A stretch of 12,503 bases of DNA from DASVDK01 sp036562265 [NCBI: Thermodesulfobacteriota bacterium] (GTDB lineage Bacteria; DASVDK01). The notes below the pieces were generated by a model. It made no database searches, was not told where the DNA came from, and worked only from the letters and a program-made list of their open reading frames with translations. The translations under genes and the position numbers were made by a program. Numbering within the stretch: position 1 is the stretch's first letter; every line of letters begins with the position of its first letter. The stretch covers positions 1-12,503 of the forward strand of contig DATCKS010000274.1 of NCBI GenBank assembly GCA_036562265.1, in the 5' to 3' direction. Of this stretch, positions 5,980 to 11,975 are shown one piece after another.

Positions 5980-6009
5980 ACGGTACCGACCCCGCCCGCC
6001 GGCTGTCAA
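5980..6009 (-). promoter_or_regulatory. Promoter of the nitroreductase-selenoperoxiredoxin operon
   Basis: On the minus strand a consensus TTGACA (6009-6004) is followed after 18 nt by TACCGT (5985-5980). The expected start near 5973 leaves a leader of about 60 nt carrying a dyad and a strong Shine-Dalgarno. It lies in the 111-bp gap after the HEAT-protein stop, so the redox pair is probably transcribed separately from the genes upstream. Confidence 0.6.
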
Positions 6010-6021
6010 TCGGACGCTGCG

Positions 6022-7074
6022 TCAGCCGTCCTCGCGCCTGCCGCGCGCGTCGGTCCCGTCGTCGGCCTCGTCCGCCTCCTCGGCGTCCTCCTCGTCGGGT
6101 GCCGTCGCCGCCTCCTCGAAGATGGCGACGATCTCGGCCGCCTTGGCGCGCACCGCGGGGTCGGGATCGGCAAGCGCCCTGCGCGCGGCCTCCTCCCCCG
6201 CCCGGCCTCCGAGCTGCTCGCCGAGCGCCTCGACCGCGGCGAGCCGCTCCTGGGGCGACGGACTCGACAGCGCCTGCTCGGCGGCGGCGATCGCGGCCTC
6301 GCGGCCGGCCGTGGCGACGAGCGCGGCGAGCGCCGCCCAGCGAATCTGCAGGTCGGGGTCGGTGAGCGCCGCGTGGCGCAGCGCGTCGGGCGAGGCGAGC
6401 TGCGTCGCCTCGGCCACCTCGAGCGCCCGCTGCCGCACGGCCGGGTTGGGGTCGGCGATGAGCGCGTCGAGTTCCGCGCCGGCGCCGGCCGGCGCCGAGG
6501 GACCGAGCCGGGCGAGCGCGGCGAGCCGCGCCTCCGTCTCGGGCGGCAGCGACGGGTCCGACGGCACCGTCCCGTCCTCGGCCGCGTCTCCGGTCCGGCC
6601 GGGGCCGTCGGTCGACGGCGCCGCCGGCCGTGTGGTCGCCGCCGGCCGCGTGGTCTCCGGCGACCGCTCCGCCTCGGCGGGCGGATAGACGACGACCTTC
6701 TCGAGCCTGGGCGGTCCCCCACCCGGGCGCGGCCGGTAGACGAACGCGACGTTGAAGGGGCGCAGCAGGCGGCGCAACGCCCGCTCGAACGTGAGGCCGC
6801 GGAACCGGTCGGACACCTCGCGTGCGACCGAGCCGTGGACGGACACCGCCACGCCGGTCTCGGCCTGGATCGCGTCGAGCACCGCCGGCAGCGGCGCCTC
6901 GTCGAGGGCGACCGAGAGCCGGCCGCGAACGGCCTGGACCCAGAGCGATGCCGCGTCGGGGGCGGCGCCGCCCGGCCCGCGATTCGCGGACAGGGCGGCG
7001 CCCGTCGGCATTACCAGTGTGCCGATCGCCGCCAGCGCGAGCGCGCGGGCGGCTCGGCCATGTCGCCGGACCAT
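6022..7074 (-). CDS. Secreted STN-domain plus HEAT-repeat protein
   Basis: A 350-residue protein with an N-terminal hydrophobic segment (about 7-30) that looks like a signal peptide. Residues 51-113 match an STN (secretin/TonB short N-terminal) domain: LSVALDEAPLPAVLDAI, then GVAVSVHGSVA, then LTFERALRRLL. A low-complexity Pro/Thr/Ala linker (about 132-178) leads to a HEAT-like helical repeat region at 200-322, where units such as ADPNPAVRQRALEVA, TDPDLQIRWAALAAL and ADPDPAVRAKAAEIV recur about every 30 residues. The C-terminus is a strongly acidic tail (321-340). No beta-barrel or secretin domain follows the STN domain. It is probably a periplasmic adaptor that binds partner proteins; the partners are unknown. 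The ATG at 7074 is 5 nt after the stop of the EEP gene, with AGGTGG just upstream, so they form an operon. Confidence 0.8.
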   Translation of the reverse strand: MVRRHGRAARALALAAIGTLVMPTGAALSANRGPGGAAPDAASLWVQAVRGRLSVALDEAPLPAVLDAIQAETGVAVSVHGSVAREVSDRFRGLTFERALRRLLRPFNVAFVYRPRPGGGPPRLEKVVVYPPAEAERSPETTRPAATTRPAAPSTDGPGRTGDAAEDGTVPSDPSLPPETEARLAALARLGPSAPAGAGAELDALIADPNPAVRQRALEVAEATQLASPDALRHAALTDPDLQIRWAALAALVATAGREAAIAAAEQALSSPSPQERLAAVEALGEQLGGRAGEEAARRALADPDPAVRAKAAEIVAIFEEAATAPDEEDAEEADEADDGTDARGRREDG

Positions 7075-7079
7075 TCCAC

Positions 7080-7895
7080 CTAGTGGACCGAGAACCGGGT
7101 GACGACCGGCCTGTGGTCGGAAACCCAGGTCTGGATCACGCGGGCCGACTGCGGCTTCGCCCGCCCGCGGTAGAGGACGTAGTCGATGCGGGCGTTGCGC
7201 GTCGCCCCCTTGCCCTTGCCGACCTGCTCCCAGCTGTCCTTCACGACGCCGCCGAGCACCTTGAGCGGCGCCTTGCCCGGCTTGTCGTTCATGTCGCCGG
7301 TCACGAAGATCGCCGGCGTCCGGTCCTTGCGGATGATGTCCGCCACGCGCCGCGCCTGGGCCGCCCGCTTGCCCGTCGACCCCGAGTCGAGGTGGACGGT
7401 GTAGACGGCGACCGGGCCGCCGGGCGCCTTGATGGCGGCGCGGGCGAGGCCGCGCGAGTACGGGAGCTTGTACGCGTCGGCGCGGGAGATCGGGTAGCGG
7501 CTCACGATCAGGACGCCCTCCTGACGCGGCGTGCTCGTGACGTGCTTGCAGTGCTTCGAGCTCTGACGCGCGCTCGTGTTGGCGGCGTAGGCCCAGTACC
7601 ACCGGTCACCGGTGTAGCGCTGGAGCGCGCTCACGAGCTTCTTCGGCTGGTCGACGCATCCGTAGTCGCCCTTCTTCGCGACGCGGGCGAACCGGCGCAC
7701 CTGCTGAAGACCGGCCACGTCGGCGCCGCTCGAGGCGATCACCTTGGCGATGGCGTCGAGGCGTTTGCCGCTCGGGGCACCCCAGTTGATGTTGTAGGAC
7801 ATCACGTCGAGGTTGGCGGCCGCCGCGTGCGTCGCGAGGGCCGGTGCGAGCCACGCCGCGATGACGGCGGCGGCAAGGAGCCTGCGGAACGACAT
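7080..7895 (-). CDS. Secreted endonuclease/exonuclease/phosphatase (EEP) family protein
   Basis: A 271-residue member of the DNase I/APE1/sphingomyelinase-like metal-dependent superfamily. Residues 1-27 are a signal peptide (MSFRRLL, hydrophobic core, HAAAA). Superfamily motifs appear in order: MSYNINWG with Asn35, AGLQQVRR at 61-68, TVHLDSGS with His168, GDMND with Asp201/Asn203, RIDYVLYRG with Asp238, and SDHRPV with Asp260/His261. The metal-binding glutamate normally found in LQE(V/T) is a glutamine here (Q65), which may lower or alter activity. Three cysteines fall in the exported part (80, 116 and one nearer the N-terminal half if present); disulfides are possible. The substrate could be nucleic acid or a phosphoester. 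The ATG at 7895 follows GGGAGGA; the frame stays open upstream to 8015, but that would bury the signal peptide. Confidence 0.88.
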   Translation of the reverse strand: MSFRRLLAAAVIAAWLAPALATHAAAANLDVMSYNINWGAPSGKRLDAIAKVIASSGADVAGLQQVRRFARVAKKGDYGCVDQPKKLVSALQRYTGDRWYWAYAANTSARQSSKHCKHVTSTPRQEGVLIVSRYPISRADAYKLPYSRGLARAAIKAPGGPVAVYTVHLDSGSTGKRAAQARRVADIIRKDRTPAIFVTGDMNDKPGKAPLKVLGGVVKDSWEQVGKGKGATRNARIDYVLYRGRAKPQSARVIQTWVSDHRPVVTRFSVH

Positions 7896-8104
7896 GATGG
7901 CGAATCCTCCCTTGTTTCGGGTTGGTGTCCGCTCTACCACGGAGCGGCCCGGTCCCCCGGCATCGGGGTGCGGAATGTCGGTTGGCCTCCTTTGCAGGTT
8001 CGGGTTGTCGGCCATTCGTGCGGGTGGTTCACCGCACGGACCAGTCGAACGGTGCGCAGGATGCCAGACGGTCGTGTGTCGGTCTGTGTTTCAAATTACG
8101 TTCT

Positions 8105-8128
8105 AACCAGGCGAGGCCTTGCCTGGTT
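8105..8128. repeat. 24-bp dyad symmetry upstream of the EEP gene
   Basis: AACCAGGC (8105-8112) and GCCTGGTT (8121-8128) are exact inverted repeats, and the 8-nt centre holds a further palindrome AGGCCT flanked by G and T. As DNA it is an almost complete 24-bp palindrome suited to a dimeric regulator. As RNA it could fold into a 10-12 bp hairpin. No T-tract follows on either strand, so it is not a rho-independent terminator. It lies 210 bp upstream of the EEP start. Confidence 0.5.
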
Positions 8129-8499
8129 CTCGTATCCAATCTATGAATCGGAAAGGCGTGCGGCGTTCTATTCGGGAACCGTCGGGAGGATCCGGCAAGG
8201 CAATTGCCGCGCGCGACCGCCCTTCAGCCGCGGCACGTCGCGCGCCCGGCGGCGCGTCGCGCGTGGCGCCTCTCGGCGAGGCGAAAGGCGCGTCGAGGCA
8301 GACCCGACGCGGCGATCCGCGTCGCGGCCGTCGCACGGCATCACGGCGGCCGCCCACCCGTCACCTCGACGGCCGCTCGGTCGTCCGGCTGCACGGCGTC
8401 CGACATCTGAACGGCGTTATGACGTCGTCCCGGTTCGAGGTCGCGGTCCGGGTGGCCACCGCACCGTACGCCCCTTCCGGCCGCGTGCAGATTTTTTTC

Positions 8500-8518
8500 G
8501 CGGCGCGTCACGCGCCGC
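8500..8518 (-). terminator. Hairpin directly after the outer-membrane protein stop
   Basis: A perfect 8-bp stem (GCGGCGCG / CGCGCCGC on the minus strand) with a 3-nt loop begins on the base after the stop codon. It is followed on the minus strand by a run of seven As rather than Ts. It therefore lacks the tract needed for intrinsic termination and may serve as a 3'-end stabiliser. Confidence 0.35.
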
Positions 8519-9394
8519 TCACCGGCGGGGTGTGCTCGCGGCCCCGTTCGGCCGGCCCCAGGTCCGGCCGAAGCCGGGTAGATCGAACCGGTAGGTCGCT
8601 CCAAGGGCGATGCCCCAGTCGCGTGACAGCTCGCCGGTCGCGCCGAGAGGGCGCGAGCCGTTGAAGCCCATGGACGCCGACAGATCGAGCCCGAGCCGCC
8701 CCCGCGTCCAGCGCAGGCCGGCCCGTCCCTCGGCGAGTTCGAAGGCCGGGGCGTTCGTCGTCTGCCCGTAGTACTCGACGAAGGGGGTCACGCCGCCCGG
8801 CAGGTCGACGAGGAGGGCGGCGCTGTACGCCCACGCATCGGTTTGCGCCAGCGGATCGGTGGGGCTCTCGATGATCAGGAGCCCTCCGGACAGGCGCACC
8901 TCCACCGGGCCGACGCGTGGGGTGACGAGGCCGAGCATCGAGAAGTCGGTGTTGTTGGTGCCGAGCCGTTCCCGGGCGGAGGCGTTCGGCAGCTTCACCC
9001 CCAGCCGGATCGCGGTCGGCGGGAGCACGGAGGGGCTCCCGTCGTCGTCGAGTCCGTCGAGCAGGCGCAGCTTGCCGAAGAGGTAGAGGTCGCCGGTGCC
9101 GTTGGTGTCACGCATGTCGCGTGACTCCCGCCACAGCCAGCGGTACGTCGCCGAGAACTCGGCGATCCCCGCGATCCCGAGCCGGGAGCTGAGCACGGGC
9201 GCGGAGGTGAGCGTCTCCTGGCCTGGCAGACGCACGTGCTCGACGCCGACGCCGGCAAGCACCTCCCCCGAGTCGACCACGTTGGCGGTGTCGGTGCCCA
9301 GCGGGCGATCGACGACGGCGAGGTTCTGCGCGTACGCGGGAGCGGCGTAGGCCAGGCACGAGAGGAGAAGCACGAGAAGGCCGAGCGGGCGCAT
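8519..9394 (-). CDS. Predicted outer-membrane beta-barrel protein
   Basis: A 291-residue protein with a clear signal peptide (MRPLG, hydrophobic core, AYA/Q cleavage near residue 22). The mature part alternates polar and hydrophobic residues in about a dozen candidate amphipathic strands with aromatic girdles, for example AEFSATYRWLWRES, TGDLYLFGKLRLL, VEVRLSGGLLII, TPFVEYYGQ and WGIALGATYRFDLPGFG. The periodicity is typical of 10-12 strand barrels. It resembles the loosely defined transporter (phenol MetA-like) families, but I cannot assign a substrate. A Cys at 13 in LLLSC is a possible lipobox but would leave too short a signal. The C-terminus extends past the last strand with a basic, unstructured tail rather than ending in phenylalanine. 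A TGC-TACTAG stretch lies 6 nt before the ATG at 9394 and no Shine-Dalgarno is seen. Confidence 0.78.
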   Translation of the reverse strand: MRPLGLLVLLLSCLAYAAPAYAQNLAVVDRPLGTDTANVVDSGEVLAGVGVEHVRLPGQETLTSAPVLSSRLGIAGIAEFSATYRWLWRESRDMRDTNGTGDLYLFGKLRLLDGLDDDGSPSVLPPTAIRLGVKLPNASARERLGTNNTDFSMLGLVTPRVGPVEVRLSGGLLIIESPTDPLAQTDAWAYSAALLVDLPGGVTPFVEYYGQTTNAPAFELAEGRAGLRWTRGRLGLDLSASMGFNGSRPLGATGELSRDWGIALGATYRFDLPGFGRTWGRPNGAASTPRR

Positions 9395-9400
9395 GCTGCA

Positions 9401-9406
9401 CTAGTA
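9401..9406 (-). promoter_or_regulatory. Weak -10-like element before the outer-membrane gene
   Basis: TACTAG, preceded by TGC as in an extended -10 element, lies exactly 6 nt before the ATG at 9394 on the minus strand. The last position deviates from TAnnnT and no convincing -35 is seen. Listed because the spacing matches the other leaderless candidates in this window. Confidence 0.2.
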
Positions 9407-9441
9407 GCACACGCCCGACGGTCCATCGACCGGTCGAGGCG

Positions 9442-9819
9442 CTAGTCGCCGGAGTGTCCCTCCCGCATGCCGCGCGCGAGCCCCGTTCGCGGCACGTCGA
9501 GCGTTGCCGGCACGAATGCCTGGCTCCTGGGCAGGACGATCGTCAGCACGCCGTTGCCGAAGGTCACGTTCGCGGTCCGCCCGTCGACCGGCGAAGGCAG
9601 CTTGACCGATCGGTGATAGGGCCCATAGGTCCACTCGTGGTGCAGATAGCGCTTGTCGGCGTCCTCGCCGCGCGCGTCCGACTCCATCGTGAGTGTGTCC
9701 CCCTCCACGCGCACGGTGATGTCCTCGGGCTCGATGCCGGGCATGGGGGCCACGACGACGAGTTCCTCGTCGGTCTCGAAGGCGTTGATCGGCAGCTCGC
9801 GTCGCTCCGGCACGTCCAT
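9442..9819 (-). CDS. Small heat-shock protein, Hsp20/alpha-crystallin family
   Basis: A 125-residue small heat-shock protein, an ATP-independent holdase that binds unfolding proteins. The alpha-crystallin domain covers about residues 10-100: INAFETDEELVVVAPMPGIEPEDITVRVEGDTLTM, then YGPYHRSVKLP, and the hallmark FGNGVLTIVLPR at 87-98. The N-terminal arm is only about 10 residues and the C-terminal extension lacks a perfect IxI motif (LDV at 107-109 is the nearest), so oligomer size may be small. The ATG at 9819 is preceded by a strong GGAGGT at ideal spacing; the frame stays open 63 nt further upstream but without support. The leader can form alternative hairpins next to the Shine-Dalgarno. 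It lies 93 bp downstream of the acetyltransferase gene on the same strand. Confidence 0.95.
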   Translation of the reverse strand: MDVPERRELPINAFETDEELVVVAPMPGIEPEDITVRVEGDTLTMESDARGEDADKRYLHHEWTYGPYHRSVKLPSPVDGRTANVTFGNGVLTIVLPRSQAFVPATLDVPRTGLARGMREGHSGD

Positions 9820-9825
9820 GGCGCG

Positions 9826-9883
9826 ACCTCCGTGATCTCTCGTGGCCAGGGGAGCCACGCCTCTGTCGTGCGGATCACGCACG
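9826..9883 (-). promoter_or_regulatory. hsp20 leader with two mutually exclusive hairpins, candidate thermosensor
   Basis: Structure A: CGUGAUC (9879-9873) pairs over 35 nt with GAUCACG (9837-9831), enclosing CGUGGC/GCCACG (9859-9854 with 9846-9841). Its last base pair uses the first G of the Shine-Dalgarno GGAGGT (9831-9826). Structure B: CGUGCG/CGCACG (9883-9878 with 9872-9867) traps UGAUC in its loop and cannot coexist with A. Small heat-shock genes are often controlled by RNA thermometers; this is not a ROSE or fourU element, so the role is inference. Confidence 0.4.
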
Positions 9884-9912
9884 GCGCATGCCAGCGGCGC
9901 GGCGAGGCGCGC

Positions 9913-10545
9913 TCAGGCGACCGCGCGCAGGGGGAGCGGGAGGACCGAGGGAGGCGGCTGGCCGGTCCTGCGGCGCACGGCCAACCGGCGCCATCGCCAG
10001 AGCCGGACGTACCGGATGTCCGCCACGCGCTCGAAGCCGGCCTTCTCGAGGCCGCGGAGCGAGGGGGCGTTGTCGGCGCGTGCGGCGATCCAGACCCGCG
10101 TGACCCCCGAGCCGGCCAGGTCGCGCGCGATCGCGCCGAGGAGCGCGGGATAGAGCCCGCGACCGCGATAGGCCGGCAACGTGGCGCAGTCCCAGATGTA
10201 GGCCTCGCTCGGGCCCACCCGGATGCGCCCCTCGACCTCGGCGATCTCCTCGTCGCCCCGGGTCACCCATCCGTAGGCCAGGATGCCGGGCGGTCCCTCC
10301 ACGACGTAGGCGCGCCGCCCGCTGGCCAGACGCGCGTCGATCTCCGGCTCCGGCGTCGGGGCCATGGCCGCGGCGAGGCCACGCCGCCTGGGCGAGCCTG
10401 CCGGCTCGCGATCGGTCACGCAGGCAACCGCGAGACCGGGCGGCAGTGACGGCGCTGCCGGCGGCTCGCGGTCGAGGTCGCGTCCCCAGAGCTCGACGTG
10501 GCAGGCGTGGAAGAGCCGACGGGGCAGCAGGGCGGAGAGGATCAT
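9913..10545 (-). CDS. GNAT-family N-acetyltransferase
   Basis: A 210-residue acyl-CoA-dependent acetyltransferase. The GNAT core spans about residues 78-178: AYVVEGPPGILAYGWVT (79-95), SEAYIWDCATLPAYRGRGLYPALLGAI with the pyrophosphate-binding loop YRGRGL at 126-131, and VWIAARADNAPSLRGLEKAGFERV (151-174) for motif B. The N-terminal 75 residues are less conserved and include HACHVELWGRDL, often seen in GNATs fused or linked to polysaccharide-type metabolism, though I cannot identify the substrate. The C-terminal tail is basic and proline-rich. The ATG overlaps the stop of the small helical gene upstream (ATGA), so translation is probably coupled. Confidence 0.9.
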   Translation of the reverse strand: MILSALLPRRLFHACHVELWGRDLDREPPAAPSLPPGLAVACVTDREPAGSPRRRGLAAAMAPTPEPEIDARLASGRRAYVVEGPPGILAYGWVTRGDEEIAEVEGRIRVGPSEAYIWDCATLPAYRGRGLYPALLGAIARDLAGSGVTRVWIAARADNAPSLRGLEKAGFERVADIRYVRLWRWRRLAVRRRTGQPPPSVLPLPLRAVA

Positions 10546-10775
10546 CGCCGCCCGGCGCGGACCGCGACCTCGAGCCGGCGCACGCGCGCGGCGAGCGCGT
10601 CGGCGGCCCTGGCGCGCGACGCGCGCAGCCCGGCCGTGGCCCGCGTTGCCACGTCGATCACGGTCGCCGCGGCGCGTCGTGGGCCCTCGTGCCGCAGCAC
10701 GCCGCCGTAGAGGTCGTCGAGCATCGCCATCGCTTCGTCGATCGCGCGCTCGCTCGGTCGGTCGGCGCGTCGCAC
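10542..10775 (-). CDS. Small helical protein of unknown function
   Basis: A 77-residue arginine- and alanine-rich protein predicted to be helical throughout, with segments AIDEAMAMLDDLYGGVL and LAARVRRLEVAVRAG that could form amphipathic helices or a short coiled coil. Third codon positions are nearly all G or C, as in neighbouring genes. I chose a GTG start at 10775; the frame is open to 10850, but that part overlaps the divergent PHB-type regulator and its promoter. Its stop overlaps the acetyltransferase start by ATGA. It has no recognised domain. Being divergent from a PHB-accumulation-type DNA-binding protein by 40 bp, it might be a phasin-like or granule-associated protein, but nothing in the sequence proves this. 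Confidence 0.55.
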   Translation of the reverse strand: MRRADRPSERAIDEAMAMLDDLYGGVLRHEGPRRAAATVIDVATRATAGLRASRARAADALAARVRRLEVAVRAGRR

Positions 10776-10780
10776 GTTCG

Positions 10781-10809
10781 TTGACCTGCCTCGGGCGGCG
10801 TGGTAGCGT
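10781..10809 (+). promoter_or_regulatory. Promoter of the PHB-accumulation-type regulator (leaderless)
   Basis: TTGACC (10781-10786) and TAGCGT (10804-10809) are separated by 17 nt, and 6 nt separate the -10 from the ATG at 10816, so the expected +1 is the A of the start codon. There is no room for a Shine-Dalgarno. The -35 overlaps the leader of the divergent small gene. Confidence 0.6.
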
Positions 10810-10815
10810 CGCGGC

Positions 10816-11253
10816 ATGGTGACCATCCGTCGGTATCGGAACAATCGCAAACTCTATGATACCGCCCGGAGTCGCTACGTGACCCTCCAGGACGTCGCCG
10901 CGCTCGTCCGGCGCGGCGAGCCGCTGCGCGTCATCGACAGCGAGAGCGGCGAGGACCTGACGGCCGCGACCTTCGCCCAGATCCTGTTCGAGTCGGAGCG
11001 GGTGCGCGCCCGCCTCTCCCCGGCCGTCCTGGCCGACCTGATCCGCGGCGCCGGCCGATCGACCGACGGCCGCACGGCCGCGATGCCTCGCGCCACCCGG
11101 GCCCGCGTCCGCGAGATCCTCGAGCGGGCCGTTGCCGACGCCCCCCTGACCCGCCGCCTGGCCGCGCTCGAGGCCCGGGTCGCGGCGCTCGAGAACGCCA
11201 TCCGCCAGCAGGCGCGAGGCGGAGGCGCCCGCCGCCGGACGCGCGCCCGCTAG
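10816..11253 (+). CDS. PHB/PHA accumulation regulator DNA-binding-domain protein (PhaR-like)
   Basis: A 145-residue protein whose first 60 residues are a clear PHB_acc_N domain: IRRYRNNRKLYDTARSRYVTL (4-24), QDVAALVRRGEPLRVIDSESGEDLT (25-49) and AATFAQILFE (50-59). In PhaR proteins this domain binds both DNA and polyhydroxyalkanoate and represses phasin genes until granules form. The middle is variable, with an arginine-rich segment (about 80-98). The C-terminus (112-135) is a short leucine-heptad coiled coil (RLAALEARVAALENAI) followed by a basic tail, instead of the PHB_acc second domain of classical PhaR. It may thus be a simplified regulator. The ATG at 10816 sits right after a promoter. 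It converges on the VTT-domain gene with 10 bp between stops. Confidence 0.85.
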   Translation: MVTIRRYRNNRKLYDTARSRYVTLQDVAALVRRGEPLRVIDSESGEDLTAATFAQILFESERVRARLSPAVLADLIRGAGRSTDGRTAAMPRATRARVREILERAVADAPLTRRLAALEARVAALENAIRQQARGGGARRRTRAR

Positions 11254-11263
11254 CCCCCTCCCC

Positions 11264-11971
11264 TTACGCTCCCGGCCCCGCTTGCCGTCCTTTCGCCCGG
11301 TGCGCGGGGCGGCGCCTGAGCGCCCGTCCGAGCAGCCACGCCGCCGCCGTCACGGCGAGCACGCCGAAGAGGATGTCCACGGTGTCGGCCGCCCGGCCGC
11401 CGAACCACGAGTAGAGCGCGGTCGCGGGGAGCTGCCCGAGGCCGGTGCCGAGCAGGAAGCGGCCCTGGGACATCGCCGTGAGCCCGGCCGCGTACGAGAT
11501 CGGGTCGAACGGGACGAAGGGGACGAGGCGCGCCACGACGATCGCCTGGACGCCGTAGCGGCGGAAGAAGGCGTCGGCCGTCCCCAGCGCCGCCCGGCCG
11601 ACGAGTCGCTCGGCCGCCGGCCGGCCGAGCGACCGGGAGATGCCGAAGCAGACCCAGGCGCCGACCAGGGCGCTCGACCACGACAGGAGCCCGCCCAGGA
11701 CGGGCCCGAAGACGAGGCCGTTCGCGAGCGTGATGACGAACGCCGGCAGGGGCGCGATGATCGCCTGCGCGACCATGAGGAGGGCGGAGACGGCGGCCGC
11801 CCAGGGACCGAAGTCGAGCAGGTAGGCACGCAGGCCCTGCGTGTCGCCCGCGAGGAGGAGACCACCCACGATGCCGGCCGCCTCTCGCAGCGGTGGGACC
11901 GCCAGCACCGCGCCCGCCGCGACCGCGGCCGGGACGAGCGCGTAGAGCGCACGCCGGGCGGCCGGCCCCAC
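11264..11971 (-). CDS. TVP38/TMEM64 (VTT/DedA-superfamily) inner-membrane protein
   Basis: A 235-residue integral membrane protein with about five to six hydrophobic segments. The VTT-domain signature is clear: PLPAFVITLANGLVFGPVLGGLLSW, followed by GAWVCFGISRSLGRPAAERLVG. Then come FFRRYGVQAIVVARLVPFVPFDPISYAAG with the conserved re-entrant-loop arginine and prolines, and GTGLGQLPATALYSWFGG. Members of the wider DedA/VTT superfamily act in lipid flipping or membrane homeostasis; for this TVP38 branch the role is not settled. The basic C-terminal tail (RRRPAHRAKGRQ) is expected in the cytoplasm. The GTG start at 11971 is 4 nt after the molybdopterin-synthase stop, with no Shine-Dalgarno, so translation is probably coupled. 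Confidence 0.88.
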   Translation of the reverse strand: MGPAARRALYALVPAAVAAGAVLAVPPLREAAGIVGGLLLAGDTQGLRAYLLDFGPWAAAVSALLMVAQAIIAPLPAFVITLANGLVFGPVLGGLLSWSSALVGAWVCFGISRSLGRPAAERLVGRAALGTADAFFRRYGVQAIVVARLVPFVPFDPISYAAGLTAMSQGRFLLGTGLGQLPATALYSWFGGRAADTVDILFGVLAVTAAAWLLGRALRRRPAHRAKGRQAGPGA

Positions 11972-11975
11972 GAGG

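Larger units (their letters stand above)
7896..8518. other. Intergenic region, no supported gene
   Basis: About 620 bp between the outer-membrane protein stop and the EEP start. The part at 7896-8160 includes the EEP leader, a 24-bp dyad, and a relatively AT-rich stretch (8088-8160). It also contains a hairpin GTGCGG/CCGCAC near 8018-8037. The part at 8160-8500 is very GC-rich with many short CGCG and GTCG inverted matches, including GGCAATTGCC at 8199-8208. Open frames here have no motifs. I could not identify a convincing promoter for the EEP gene. Confidence 0.55.

Noticed and set aside
7896-8015. N-terminal extension of the EEP protein to an ATG at 8015
   Set aside because: It would place 40 polar residues before an evident signal peptide, and a good Shine-Dalgarno precedes the internal ATG at 7895.
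8484-8518. Canonical terminator after the outer-membrane gene
   Set aside because: On the transcribed strand the hairpin is followed by As, and on the other strand the Ts precede the hairpin, so neither direction meets the rule.
6822-8594. 590-residue plus-strand ORF
   Set aside because: It runs antisense to the EEP and STN/HEAT genes and is arginine/proline-rich without motifs, as expected for the opposite strand of high-GC coding DNA.
9820-9912. CIRCE/HrcA operator upstream of hsp20
   Set aside because: The inverted repeats found do not resemble TTAGCACTC-N9-GAGTGCTAA.
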